Below are positions 23,659-36,738 of a DNA stretch of 64,000 nucleotides, one piece after another (the first letter of the stretch is position 1; every line of letters begins with the position of its first letter). The notes beneath the pieces are model-generated. The model worked only from the letters and a program-made list of their open reading frames with translations, was not told the origin of the DNA and searched no databases. The translations under genes and the position numbers were made by a program. The stretch comes from Pseudisothecium myosuroides (Eukaryota > Streptophyta > Bryopsida > Hypnales > Lembophyllaceae): the NCBI GenBank assembly GCA_951799445.1, contig OX637296.1, positions 25,916,001 to 25,980,000 of the forward strand, in the 5' to 3' direction.

Positions 23659-26600
23659 CTATCGAATAAATGGCGACGCTGTGACGATCTCCATCAGCTT
23701 GTCGTATTCCCGATGGTTTCTCTCGTCGCAGAGCATCCGTCGACCAATTCTAGCAACCGCCGTTCCCCTAAACGCCTTCAGTCCTTCCTCTCGAGCTAGG
23801 TGCAGGCCCTGAAACCAAGGCAGCAGGACTTCCAGGAGAAACGTGTCCTTTGGACCATGTCCCCTATTCGTCCACGTCTCAGGCAAAACGACGTTCTCAG
23901 GGCTGTTGAGAATGTGTTTATTTGGACTATCGTCCACGATGATTGTGTTTTCAGCACTGAATCTACCCCGGATGCCAGTGAACAGGTTATTTAGGTTCTT
24001 AAGGAACAACTCCTTCTCCGTGCCTGGCTCCCTGTACGTCGACGGTCTTCCCGTCCTATCTCTGCACTTAAGCGTCTTACACGAGTCTTGTCCGAGAATC
24101 AGCAAAGGCCTATCCAATCCGTCGAAGAGATACTTCGCCACTTCTTCGGTGGTGGACTTCTTCATCGAGCTCCACACAGAAATGGATGCAATCCTGCCTA
24201 ATTGACGTAGGAACTCGGAACATCCCGGGCGAACGTAAACTAGCTTGGGTCCCACTACGGCTGGATTGATAGCCGAGTGCGGCTGAACGGCATCGGGGAT
24301 GCGTTTTGACCAACCCTTAAACTTCAAATCTTTGCAGACACATAAAATCCCATTGAGGTCCAAGACGACGTTGATCCACTTCTCCACCACCCTGGACGTC
24401 AATGGACGATGGACTGCCTCCGAAGTTCCTCCTACATCACAAGAAGGACCGGATTCCTGCTAGACAATAGACAAATGTGCAGCCAGTTATTACCTTATAC
24501 TGGCACATTTGGAACTTCACGCATAATGACGGGGACGCTCATGTTCGAGTTGACTAAATCATTCTTAAAACAAAAATGCACACAGAAAAAGAGTACCCCA
24601 AAAGGTTCCAAATGAGCAGCATGATTTATACCTTCTTCTGCGACGCCTCTCCAATCTCCACGGAAGCATCTGTCGCCACGACGGCCGGCTCTGGAATGCC
24701 AACCTCCAGCAGGTCCTCATCTGAGATGACAACGTCATCTGCGACCAGTGTAAGAGATGTGGACGGTCCAGGCACCGCGGGACTTTGCAGATCTAACTGC
24801 GCCGGCTGTTCCACTGGATGCTGCTCGTCAGCACCTCCCGGGACTGGAAGGATTGGAGCCGCCTATGCGTCGGCAGGAGCCGCCTCTGCGTCAGCTGATG
24901 ATGGCGGGGGCGGAGGGGGAATAGGATGTGGGGGCAAAGGAGGTGCCGGAACAGCAAACTCAGGGAGACCCGGTGGTTCCAATGGAGCCATGTCGCCTGA
25001 TGAGGGAGACAGACCTTCAAGCAGCAGCTGCGGCCTCGACGTCGGGGGCTCAAATGAGGAGAGCGGTCTGGCACCCCTTAAGTGATTGATGATCGAGTCC
25101 AGCTTGTCGGTGTTGTATGCAGAATCCACCAACATGAACGTCTGCATTTTATCCATCCTCGTGTTCTGCTGGTACTGGAATTGTAGATTCGCCGCGCGAT
25201 CCTCCAGTTGTCTCCGCTCCAGCTCCGCGAACCTCTGCTCTATGTATTCGTCCCGCTTTGACAACTTCCTTTTCTTCGGAGTGACGACAGACGAAGGCGT
25301 GCTTGAGGGCTGCTCCTCTTGCACGTGACCGCTCGAGGCCGACGACCCCCGATGTTCCGTCGGAGTGGGAGGAACCGGAGTGCTGGCGTTCACCAGAAGT
25401 TGCTCGTCCAGCACCTGCTGGACATAGAAGTCCTGCTCCTCGCCTTCGTCGTCGGAGAGGACTTCTGGCTCTGCAGCTGGCGCCTTCTCGTGCCGCCCAG
25501 TGGATGGCGAATCCCAGGGCGAATGTTTCCTCTTGCGCGACGACGACAGAGTCGTTTGAGACACCGGAGGCTTCTTGCGCGAAGACGTCGACACCTTATA
25601 CCCCCCCTCCAGGAAGTCGGCCCTGTCTAGTTTCATGGCCGCCAGGGAAATATCATTCCAGAACCCCGTATCGTTGGCAACTCCAACCGCCAGACGTTCA
25701 CAGAACTCATCTGTACATTAAGAAAATTACCACAGGACGTTAGTATTGAGAATACAGAGTGGCTTCAGCTCGATTCGAGCTAAACCCCTCGGTGATTCAG
25801 GACGAGTCCAGCTAATTCGTTCCATAACGAATCGGATCATGCAGGAGTCACACTTATCGCAACAGAAGGAAACACAACAAATGGATGTGGTACATCAGCT
25901 CGATTCGAGCTGATTGAGCTGCAGGGAACTTACCACTGCTGCACAGGTTACTTTTCCTCCTGCAAAGACTGAGAACACACTCATTCCGGGAGAGCAGAAC
26001 TTCTTTATCACCCACAGGTAAAATTCCATGCGAAGCTCCATGTTGTAAAGCCGGAATTCCAACTCGTTGTACCCCCGGGGCTTATTGAATGTATCAGTGT
26101 CCGGAGCCAGAAAGAACTCCGGAATGTCGCCACCCCTCGTACACGATGGACTCGTCAAAAACGTCAGCAGCACTTTGTCGTGCGACTTCGCCTTGGCGGA
26201 GGCCATGTCCCCCATCCGCTCGTACTGTCCCGGTATGTAGTCCGCGAACGTGCACTTGTACGTGCTGAGGACGTCGTTGTTCTCCACGAAGGCGATCACC
26301 TGCGTCTGCTCTTGCATGTCCGCGCATATAAAAAGCCAAGCCGGGACGTCCTCAAATTTCGGCTGCTACTTCCCTCTCAAAGACACGATGACGGTGTTGA
26401 AGTACGGAATTGCGATAGTCCCGTCCTTCTTCGAAAGCACCCCCGGAATGTATCGGAAATCGACAACACCGAGCCCGAGATCTGCAGGGCTGTCAACTGT
26501 CCACGCACCCCTTGGCCACTGAGCGTGGTGGTCTTTCGCGATGTCGTATGGTGCGTAGTGCGCCACTGCCGACGGTGGGACGAAATTCTTCCGTTGACTT

Positions 26601-28893
26601 AGGAAGACTTTGAAGAACTCGGCTGCCTGGTCCGAAATTTGTTCCGTGGACTTGTTTTTCGATTTCTTCTGCTTCACTTCGGAGAAGAAGGCCTCCCCGG
26701 GACGCTCCAAGAGTACATTCAGCGTGGCGGAGGTGACGTTGTACTTCTTCTTGAAGTCCTTCCACTTGTCCTGGACAGGCTCCCCCACCGCGTTCAGCAG
26801 ACCCAAGGACGGATCAATCTTGTTCAACTCCTTCTTCACAAACGCCTTCCGTTTGCGCCTCTCAATCCAATCCTTCGCAGCGTAACAACTTTCGAGAACT
26901 GACGATGACTGCTTAATCGTCACCTTCGGGTGCGGATGCATCCTCTTATCACCATCTCTAAACAGAATGTGGTTGGCGAGCACAATGAGGTCTTCGTTCG
27001 TGAGATTTCCGAAGAACTTGAAGAATTCCTTGTTCAGCATCCCGTTCTCGGTTTTCCAGGACGATTTGACATTGAATTTCTTCAAGGAATCCGCGTCAAT
27101 GAGCTCGCCATGCGCAGCACTGGAGATGACCTCGCTCCAGAGATTGAACACCTCTGCAGGAGCGGTGATGAGCCTAATCTCATTTGTGATGGAGGTGTTC
27201 CCTTTTGAGTCCTTGGCTTTGGACTTCTGATGCGATTTCGTAACGTCAATCATAGAAAAACGCATCTGCATCGCCTTAGTGAATTCCTGCATATAGAACG
27301 GGAAACCAACGTCAGGATCCTCGTTAGCTCGATTCGAGCTGATCTGCGACAAGGTATTGACCAAACAGTCAGCAACTAATTCACAGTAGCCAACATAGCG
27401 TAGTTCAGCTCGACTCGAGCTGAATCACTTATCGTCCACTTCTTCTTGTTCTCGAAGGCAGCTTTAGTGTGCCTCGCGTTGCTCACAGCTCCGGCTTCGG
27501 TGTCCTCTTTCGGGTTGTGTGGTGACCCCATCTCCTCCCTGACATTTCGGGCGCCCAGGATGTTAGTGGCCCACGACGGCTGAATCGCTTGGAAATGGTT
27601 CACTCTGTTGAAGTAGGCCGAAATGGAACGGAGTGTCTCCTTGTCCTCCGTCCATGCAATGTAGCAGTTCCAGGTTTTGAAGTCTTGGATCGTGGCCGGG
27701 TCAATGTTGAACTTCGGGTCCTCCATTAGCTTGCTGGCCCAGACACTGTGCTGGCCGTTGATGATGTAGAATTCCCCGTCCTTGATCTCGGACGACGAGT
27801 CGTCCCCTTCCCTGGTTGGCTTCTTCGTCGGCATGACGCAGAGCGTTTGCCGGTGACTGTGGTCGGGCATATTGCACAGGTAGTGCATCAAGCCCTCAAT
27901 GATCGTCTGTTCCTTGCTCCGGATATTTAATGACGCCGGAGCCTGGATCAGCTTGTCGATTGTGAGCTCCTTCTTCTCCATCTTGTAGAGAAACACATCA
28001 GCGCAGGTCTTCCAGAAATTCTTGTACGCCTCATTGGACTCCTCGTAGTCCGGGTTCCGGTTTGTCTGCAGCGACTCAGGGACGATACTCATGTCCTGGC
28101 TTATATCGTCCACAGCAGAGTGCTCTCCAGTTTTCTCAGCTGTTTTTGCCGCTGATGTGCTAGCCAAATTGCTCTTCGCAAGTGGAGCGTTTGGAGCTTC
28201 CGTCGGCTGCTTGTTGCGCGTGCCTCTTCGAGATGTCTGCCCTTGGGTCTGGTTGTCAATAGACACCTGACTGGGCCCCTGGCTTCCGGCGTTCAGTGAG
28301 ACGCTCCTAGCAGCCTTGCTCTGACGGTCGAGCTGGATTTTCGTTCTGAGAACCGCAAAGTCCTGGAAGAGACCTCGGATTTTTGCACATAGCCTCCGAC
28401 TATTGAGAGGCTCTCCATTAGGTTTCTGGAAGTACTTCTCGTTCACCTTCTCCTCCAATTCTTTAATTTTATCCTGGAACGACGTCGTCGACAGGGACTC
28501 CATGAAATGGGTCACGTGGAAGGGAATCAAACGAGAGTCGAAGTGCAGCGTGAAGTTGTACTGCTTGTCTGTCAGAAGGTCGTTCTGGGTTGTTACACAG
28601 TGGACCTTGATGGTGGGGAAGACGTCCTCCACAACGTCTTTTATTCGTTCGTCGTATGAGAGAGGGAGGTAGGTGTCCATCCCTTTATATTTCACGGCGA
28701 AGCAGATTTGCTCCGAGCACGGGATCATCAGGAGAGTCCAGCTATCCACCTTCTCTGGATACACGAACTCCCAGTACTCTCCATCATTGAGAAAGTCATC
28801 TCCTTCCCCTTCGTCTTCCACTCGTTGGACCTCGGACTTCTTGTAGTAGTGCGTGAGTTTCTCGACCTGCCTCTCCATTCTGCAGCATGACAA
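23659..28893 (-). CDS. ParB-like / methyltransferase-like / FCP1-like fusion protein (element 1)
   Basis: Four exons fit in phase: 28893-27429, 27327-25934, 25705-24632 and 24456-23659 (1,576 codons). Near residue 378 the motif YIINGQHSVW resembles the ParB/DGQHR catalytic-pocket motif. ADMQEQ near 825 takes the place of DPPY (motif IV), and SVFAGGK near 942 is methyltransferase motif I; the IV-then-I order is that of beta-class DNA amino-methyltransferases. A proline-rich linker follows. The last 265 residues are an FCP1/NIF (HAD) phosphatase-like domain with DLNG (1344-1347; the second Asp of DxD is Asn) and VDDS near 1485. TAG interrupts the frame at 26366-26368 and 24863-24865. The first intron's splice sites are the least certain. 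The coding sequence is GC-rich, unlike the rest of the element. The protein is presumably nuclear and acts on DNA or chromatin; this function is inferred. Confidence 0.65.
25767..25911. repeat. Palindrome pair in intron of the fusion gene
   Basis: Two exact AGCTCGATTCGAGCT copies (25,767-25,781 and 25,897-25,911) lie in the intron between the second and third exons, the second within 40 bases of the GTAAGT donor. The outer flanks extend the symmetry (TCAG...CTGA) in the second copy. Confidence 0.85.
27326..27421. repeat. Palindrome pair bracketing the first intron
   Basis: Exact copies lie at 27,326-27,340 and 27,407-27,421, at the two ends of the roughly 100-base first intron. In my splice model the 3' splice site (GAG|CT) lies inside the copy at 27,326 on the minus strand. 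Confidence 0.75.
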
Positions 28894-28920
28894 CCATTGC
28901 TTAGCTTTAAAGACGGTGCT

Positions 28921-29781
28921 AGCTCGAATCGAGCTGAATATTCAACCTCGCAGTTGCCACACATGTTTCGTCATAAATTTCCAGTTCCTGGAATGACAGA
29001 CCCCTCGTTCTGTACTTGCTTCTACCCTGCCGTCCCGTTAGCTCGAATCGAGCTGACTTCTTTCTAGCTGCCCTATTCATGTCTACCTTTCGCATTCGCC
29101 TTGTCATTTAGGTTGTTACGGATCTGGCTTTTTTCTTCATCTTGTTTCTGAGAATTAAATTTTTCAGCTCGATTCGAGCTTCCGTGTTCATTTCTTCTTT
29201 TGTTTTCATGTTCTTCCCGTTCCGTGTATTTGTCTCGAATCAAACTGACAGGGTGGGCTCTTTTGATTTATCCGGTAGTCGAGGTTCATAGCCACCTTCT
29301 TACTTCTTGTCTAGTCAATTCTTCATTCTTTTTAATTGATTTGTTTCTGTTTAACCCTTAACTCGAGTTATTTTCCTCTTCAGCTCGAGTCGAGCTAAAT
29401 CTCTCCGCGTCCCTCGGCATGCATTTTTCTGTTTGGCTCCTTTTTTCTATGTTTTATGTTCAGCGCTCTCCTCACTTCCTCTCCCCAATTTATTTTTTGT
29501 TAATATTTTACAGTGTTGTTCTCCTAGCTCGATTCGAGCTTACTTATTCTGATTTTTTTACTGGTTATTATTTATAATCTTTTTTTCTTTTAGCTCGAGT
29601 CGAGCTAAATGGGTGGTTTATTATATGTTTGCTTCAAATTAGCTCGATTCGAGCTGATTTTCAGGGTGTCCTGGATTTTACATGGGCGTTTTTTGTGTTT
29701 TCGTGCCAGGTTTTGTTGATTTTAGCTCGAGTCGAGCTAATTTCATAAATTAGGTTGCTGAAATTTAGCTCGGCTCGAGCT
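28921..29781. repeat. Dense cluster of 15-bp palindromes upstream of the fusion gene
   Basis: Exact AGCTCGANTCGAGCT copies begin at 28921, 29040, 29166, 29382, 29526, 29592, 29641 and 29724, with a one-mismatch copy at 29767 and a degenerate one near 29232. Spacing is 50-220 bases. Flanks often extend the symmetry as TYAG...CTRA. The central base varies (A, T, G). They occupy the leader region just 5' of the start codon and end abruptly at 29,781. Confidence 0.9.
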
Positions 29782-31140
29782 AAATGTGCTTCGAGCTACA
29801 CTCTTTGAAGCAGGGGGGGTCCTTGAACAGGGGTATCGACACAAACCCTACACAGACCCTGCACAGACCCTACAAACTTTAAGCACAATTAACCCCAACC
29901 CTAACCAGACCCTACAGACATGACAAACCAGAACCCCAGCACAATCCTGAATGTGAATCCTAAACACAACTTGCGTAATCCAAGCACATGCCATAATCCT
30001 TCTGTAGGCGAAAATTTAAAATTATAACACCACCAGTACTACATTCACGTTTTCATTTGGACCTAAAGAACTGAACCAGGCTCAAATTCAGAGCTTTCGG
30101 TACTAATAGAACCCACAGTCACACATATCTATGGCATTACCACACATGAGAACTAGAATGTCTTCGAATGCAGACTTTACTAAGCCCTCAAGCCCTAATC
30201 ACCTACATTCCTTATGAAGCCTACTAATTGCAAGCATTCCAGCAACATGAAACTGTGGAAACCCTAAGAACGTATACTTTTCAACAACAATCTTAGGCAA
30301 CTGCAAACTCTGGAATTTATAAATGCATTTCCAACAAACAATCTTCAAGAACCAATCAAGCAAAGCACAATTCAAGAGCAATTCACAATTCAGGAGAACA
30401 AACTCACCGTAAACTCCACGATACTTATTCCCTCGACCCGGCTTCACGAGACGGCTTCACGAGATCAAAATTGGATACAAACCCAGTAGTCGTCACTGCA
30501 TGCTACAACACCAAACAGAAAGTTAGTCATCGCTTCTAATGAGGTCCTCAACACGGCTCTAAAGTTGGGACTGACAGGGAACTCCCACATTCAGGGTAAG
30601 CAAACCTCAGCCAGACGAAGGTTCACTAGAACATGCTGCTGGACTCACTCACACCCCTCGATTTTACAATTGCAACGACTGGAAAAGCAAAATAAAGAAG
30701 ATCGCACTGAACCCTAGAAACACATCCCCACTCATAACTTGCTGAATGCAAGCTCAACCTCCCGCCACCACAACCTCCATCCAAAACAAATTCTAATACA
30801 AAATAGCAAGTACTGGAGATGAGAGTAACAGAGGAAAAAAGAACGAAAAAATCAAGATGGGCAGCAACTCACCAAGCTGTCACCGCGACCCTAAACCTTC
30901 GTCCTCACACTCCAACTTCGAAACAACAGTAAAAAACCGCGATGAAGAAGCTTCGACGCACCTAGCTTTCACCGTCAGGAAAAAGCTCCGTCGTCAGCTC
31001 AGAAGCTCAAATCGTGCCTAAACCTCCGTCGTCGCACTGGCGCTGCAGGTTTCCAAAATCGAACGGAATCCACGCTCCTCAATCACTCAGGCGCGCGCGC
31101 AAACAGGGAGAAACGACAAACAAAAACAAAATCTCAAGAA
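29782..31140 (-). promoter_or_regulatory. Probable leader and promoter region of the fusion gene
   Basis: Repeated ACCCTA phrases occur at about 29,843-29,910. A C/G-rich block with CGTCGTC and GCGCGCGC lies at about 30,930-31,100. Telo-box-like AAACCCTA motifs at about 31,187 and 31,207 lie just beyond. This is the only promoter-like sequence upstream of the minus-strand gene, so transcription probably starts near 31 kb with a long, possibly spliced leader. The start site is not visible directly. Confidence 0.35.
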
Positions 31141-32887
31141 ACGCTAAGCACAGACGGGAGAAAATTTAGCTGACAAAAGTGAGCGCCAAACCCTAACCAC
31201 GAATCTACTAAACCCTAGCCCTCTTCCCGATTCACAACAGATATCCGGTTGATACCCGCCCGACCACGACTGATCCCCTACTTGTAACCGGTTCTCAATA
31301 CCCGCCTTCTCCATTGATAACCGGCCCTGAACCACACCAAGCCCAAACGTTGCCCTAAACTCTAGTAGCTTCACCCTACCACACAAAATAGTGAAATTAG
31401 GTTGCCCATTACAAATTTCTTGACAGTCTACACTATAAAAACATTTATTGTTCCTCGACAAAAATAGATTACTTCGGAATTAAGTATTGTTGTAATTGGG
31501 ATTGATGAACCTCCATATAATATACAAACAAAAAGATTTGTAGAAAGATTTGTTGACTTTAATTTCTTGTAAAGTAATTTTCTGGAAGTATAGCAACCTA
31601 ATTGTCAAGGCAATTTAGTTTCACTATTTTGTGTAGTTCATCCTACACAAGCGAGCTACTTTTTCTTCTTGAAATTGACATTCCATAAATAGGTCAATAT
31701 TATTATATATAAATACGTTATACTTTTGAATTAAATATTGATGTAATTATATCATAAACCTGCAGCCACAGAAATTGAAGTATCTACAGTACTCTTTATT
31801 CACGTTAATGGCTTGGAAAAGTATATATTTCTTGGTATAAGGCACCCTAATTCTCATGACTTATTGAATGTAATTTAACAATGTATTGTATGGAGCACAT
31901 TCAAACCCCTAGTAAATTTGATAGGGATCCGAATGTCAATCTGTCACCCTTGAACACCTACTTGTTGACCGTGGAAAGTTTGTTTACTGATAATCAGTGA
32001 CACTATCCACTAATTTCTTGAAAACAACTAATGCTAATTTATTTGATGTAAAAGTACTTTGCACATTAAACACATTTGGGATAGAATTGCAATACACATT
32101 GAATAACAGTATTGGCCTAAATTTAAAATTGTTTGTCTTCCATAATATATGCAAAAGGAGATCCAATTGGTAATTCCTAGAGTTACTTGTATAATACCGA
32201 GGCGTTCCAATTATAAAAACAACCATGAATAACCATTTTTATTATATGTAGTATGTGCACGGTATTAATTTTTTTCATTTATAAGAGGAAGCAAAAATAA
32301 ATTTAATCTAATTAAAGTGTTGTATTTGAAAGAACTGAAAAACAAATCATCAAGTTTGTATGCTTCAGTGTTCAAAATAGAATATAGAAGTTGGAAATTA
32401 TTCATAGATTGAGTGTAGTTGTAAAAGCACACTATAATCATTGGCTACATTTCTTAATTTACTAAAAGAGTCTAATAAACAATTGACCTTCTGTTGTATT
32501 TCAAAAAATTTAAGAGAAAGAAGTGATAAATTTGATATAGGGTTGTGTAAGGAAAAAGTATAGAAGTTCAAAATGATATAAACATTCATGTAGGATTCAT
32601 GAACATAGTAATATATCATGGTCTTTATTTTTTAATTTACAAAAGTTCTAATGATTGGGTAAAATTTCCTTCAGAATAAAAATAAAGCATTCACATAAAC
32701 GAATCCATGACAACTCATATTCAAGGCAACTAAAATATAGGACACATTTCATTCCCAATTTTTTTTTTGCGGACAGAAGAAGTTCAAATGGATTCAAAAG
32801 GAAAATATTATATTTCATAGCATAAGAGTTGTCATATTTCATGTTTAATGGCTCTACATTTTTTAGTTATTCAACCTACAGCAGCGG
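31141..32887. other. Non-coding centre of giant element 1, left part
   Basis: AT-rich apart from the first 300 bases, where ACCGG and TACCCGCC phrases recur (about 31,240-31,330). The open frames are short and unrecognised. I see no gene here. Confidence 0.5.
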
Positions 32888-34140
32888 ATGTCTTTACTTA
32901 GCGGTACTTTTTTTTGCTCCTCTTTCCAATTTTTGAAGTGGAGGTCCAAATTGGAGGAGCTCATGGGTTTCAAAAGTTTCCAACATTTGCAACTTCTACA
33001 TATTTTTATATTTCCTCCTCGTTCCAATTTCATGACTTTAAAGTTCTATTTAATTGAAAGTACAGCGAAGATGGATGGATATTTGTTTTTTGTTTTCCTT
33101 TTTAATTTAAGAAAAAAAGGGGCAAAGTGGAAGACCTCATGGGTTTCAAATGTTTCCCACATTTGCAACTTCTACATATTTTTATATTTCCTCCTTGGTC
33201 CAATTTCATGACTTTAAACTTTTATTTAATTTAAAGTACAGCAAAGGATGACCGGTATTTGTTTTTTGTTTTCCTTTTTAATTTAAGAAAAAAAGGGGCA
33301 AAGTGGAAGACCTCATGGATTTCAAATGTTTCCCACATTTGCAACTTCTACATATTTTTATATTTCCTCCTCGTTCCAATTTCATGACTTTAAAGTTTTA
33401 TTTAATTTAAAGTACAGCAAACGATGATCGGTATTTGTTTTTTGTTTTCCTTTTTAATTTTAGAAGTGGAGGTCCAAATTGGAGGATCTCATGGATTTCA
33501 AATGTTTCCCACATTTGCAACTTCTACATATTTTTATATTTCCTCCTCATTCCAATTTCATGACTTTAAAGTTCTATTTAATTTAAAGTACAACAAAGGA
33601 TGATCGGTATTTGTTTTTTGTTTTCCTTTTTAATTTTAGAAGTGGAGGTCCAAATTGGAGGATCTCATGGATTTCAAATGTTTCCCACATTTGGAACTTC
33701 TACATATATTTATATTTTCTCCTCGGTCCAATTCCATGACTTTAAACTTTTATTTAATTTAAAGTACAGCAAAGGATGACCGGTATTTTTTTTTTTTTTT
33801 CCTTTTTAATTTTAGAAGTAGAGGTCCAAATTAGAGGAGCTCATGGGTTTCAAATGTTTCCCACATTTGCAACTTCTACATATATTTATATTTCCTCCTC
33901 GTTCCAATTTCATGACTTTAAAGTTTTATTTAATTGAAAGTTCAGCAAAGGATGACCGGTATTTGTTTTTTGTTTTCCTTTTTAATTTTAGAAGTGGAGG
34001 TCCAAATTGGAGGAGCTCATGGGTTTCAAATGTTTCCCACATTTGCAACTTCAACATATATTTATATTTCCTCGTCGTTCCAATTTCATGACTTTAGAGT
34101 TCTGTTTAATTTAAAGTACAGCGAAGCCAGATGGGTATTT
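32888..34140 (+). repeat. Tandem array, unit about 178 bp, seven copies
   Basis: A roughly 178-bp unit containing GCAACTTCTACATAT, CCAATTTCATGACTTTA and GTCCAAATTGGAGGA recurs seven times from about 32.9 to 34.1 kb with modest divergence. Two degenerate copies lie at about 35,100-35,230 and 35,270-35,420. Some units keep an open frame on the plus strand, but the period is not a multiple of three throughout and no start or family is evident. I read the array as satellite-like internal DNA of the element. Confidence 0.85.
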
Positions 34141-36735
34141 GTTTTTTATTTCATTTTTCATTTTCATAGTTTCTTTTGTTGAGGATTTAGAATATTGTCT
34201 TCAACATTTTCCACATTTCAAATATTCCATATTATTTGTAATTTTTGAAAAATTCATTGCATGCCATGTATAATTATATATTGAATTAATTTTTAATGAA
34301 TCTGATCCAAATGTAAAGTACAATGCAAAGAAAGTGGGAAGCAATAAAATTCCGGATTTGTAGATGATATGTACCTAACTCAGTAATACTTATATTAATT
34401 ATCTCAAAAAATATTGAAGCTATTTATTTGTATTTCAATTGTAAGGCTATGTGAACTTCAATTTCTGGACCATGTGCGGATTGTATTGTAGAGGGTATTT
34501 TTTGAAAACTGTTTGCAAGGCCTAAGGGGTGCACTAAATTTGTCTCTTGATGTTTGTACGTATGGTGTGAAAGTTATTGAATTTGAAAGTGCTCATTGAA
34601 ATAATTCTCATGAATTCATATTTCTATTGACTTCGAAAAACAGCACCTCAGGGCATACAGATTGTTTGTTAACATTCCAAATATGTACACACTCAAATTT
34701 TTTTATAGCCAGGGCGCACGTCTTGAAAGAGTTTATCCATAGCAATCCTTAAGTTCGGCTCTTATTTTTTTATATTGGGTTTCAATTGTAAGTTTTGTTT
34801 TATTTGTAACATCTTGAAGTCTTGTGCATAAATTATAAATATTTGATTTTTTTTTGGTCCTTTTAAATTAATAAAATAATTATTCTAAATTAATTGTCTT
34901 TTGTGTGCAAATTTCTCACATAATGAGCACCATTCGAAAGCCCTTGACGAGGAGGGCTGCGTGGGCTTTATTGTGCGGCGATGGACGTATGGTGAGAAAG
35001 TCAGACTTTTGAGGTCTTCTTTGGTTTTCAAAATGACTTTAGTTATACAGTGTACAGCAAAGGATTTTTTTTGGGGTTTAGGGTCCTCCTTAATGTCGGT
35101 AAAAAAGGCCCAAGTTGGAGGACCTCATGGATTTTACATGTTTCCGACAATTGCAACTTCTACGTATTATTTTTATTTCTTCCTCGTTCTAATTTCATGA
35201 CTTTCAAGTTTTATTTAACTTAAACTACAGCGCATGATGATGGGTATTTATTTTTTGTTGTCCCTCTTAATGTAGGAAAAAAGGTCCAAAATTGGAGGAC
35301 CTCATAGATTTCAAATGTTGCCAACAATTGCAACTTGTACATATTTCTGTTAATATCCTCCTTGTTCCATTTTTTATTATGGCTTTATAGTTTTTTAAAA
35401 TTGAAGTACAACAAAGGACAAGGGGGTGTTCATGTGATGTTCTCCTTGTAATTTTAGAGGAGAGAGCCCAAATGTGTAACCCATTTGAATTCTATAAGCA
35501 ATTGGGATGAACATTTAAATTCCGCCTCGTTCGTAAGCTTATAACTTTCGTAGGGTGGTCGACTATGCTTTGGAAGTCGCGTGCATGCACAGCAACACAC
35601 AGCAGCGGAAATAGAAGCCGATAGTTCACATCATTTTTCACATGAATTTTGAACTTGCTTATCTTTCATTTAAATTGTATATATTTTCTTTTCACAGCGG
35701 TAAATTTTTTTAACAATAATGTCAAAGAAGATCAAAGACATCACCTTCAATAGAATATGAGTTATATTATTTTATACACATACCGTATGTTTGGGTCACA
35801 TTAATAAGGCCGAAGTTAGACAAAATATTTTTTTTTTCACATAAAGAATACCATTTGAAAGCCCTTGACAAGGAGGGGAGCACGGGCTTTGTTTCGTAGT
35901 GCGTAGACTTATCATAGTAGGGAAGTTATAGACTTTTGAGGCCTTTTTTTGTTTTAAAATTGACTTGTCTCCCTTTATTTGGTTGTGGCGACATCACAGG
36001 ACACAATAGTGACTAATGGGATTGGATTTATTTAATGTACATGACAGATTTTTTTTTATCCCCTACATGCCTGAGTCACCAGTTTCTGGTTTTTCGAGAC
36101 CTTTGAAGTCAAGTGAAATCCAATGAAGTTGCTATTTTTAGTAGTTTAAAATTTTAAAATTACTCTTTTTGAAATCTAGTTTTAGGATCAAGGAGCTAAT
36201 CCTAAAAATTAATGAAGGATTATGATTTTGCTATTCAAGATTTTGTGCAAGCATACCCGTTGCAATATTGACTTCCCGTAGTGTTGAAGGCTCTTTGAAA
36301 TGAGCCTCAAATACAGTAGATGTTTGAGGAAAAATGACCTTCGAAATTCATTTAAAAAAATTGTAGACTACATTTTTAAAAACCATGAATTGATTGTGGT
36401 TGTGCATGCTACGCACTTCAACCTCATATTTTTGGAGTGACGAACTTTTTAGAGTTGACATGCAAAAATAGAATTGAAAATTTTTCCTAGTTTGAACACC
36501 CTCATGATCAAACATTATAATCTTTCAATTTGTACGTGATATTGTTATGTTTTTTCCCCCTATGTGATCTGTAACATGTCTAGTTTCAATATGTTAGTAA
36601 GGTTACAATTCAGAAGAAATTGGTACAACTTATGAAATGTTGACTTTTTATTCAATTCAGAGCAAACTTCAAGAAGCTACACAGAGGCGTTGGGCATTTA
36701 GGGGATAAAGAGGTACTGTATTTTACAATCCATAC
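34141..36735. other. Non-coding centre of giant element 1, right part
   Basis: AT-rich DNA with two degenerate copies of the 178-bp unit (35.1-35.4 kb) and two copies of a segment with AAAGCCCTTGACGAGGAGG / AAAGCCCTTGACAAGGAGG (about 34,936 and 35,857), indicating a larger imperfect duplication. No gene is supported. Confidence 0.5.
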
Positions 36736-36738
36736 CTT

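Noticed and set aside
23659..24402. Phosphatase-like frame as an independent gene
   Set aside because: It has no ATG at its start, and its acceptor and reading phase fit the preceding methyltransferase-like exon.
25303..25743. Arginine/proline-rich plus-strand frames
   Set aside because: Antisense of the proline/serine-rich linker in the fusion protein.
23843..27230. Plus-strand open frames opposite the fusion gene
   Set aside because: Shadows of the GC-rich minus-strand exons.
28919..29107. Small minus-strand frame upstream of the fusion gene
   Set aside because: Runs through the palindrome cluster (translating it as SARFEL), with no supporting splice context.
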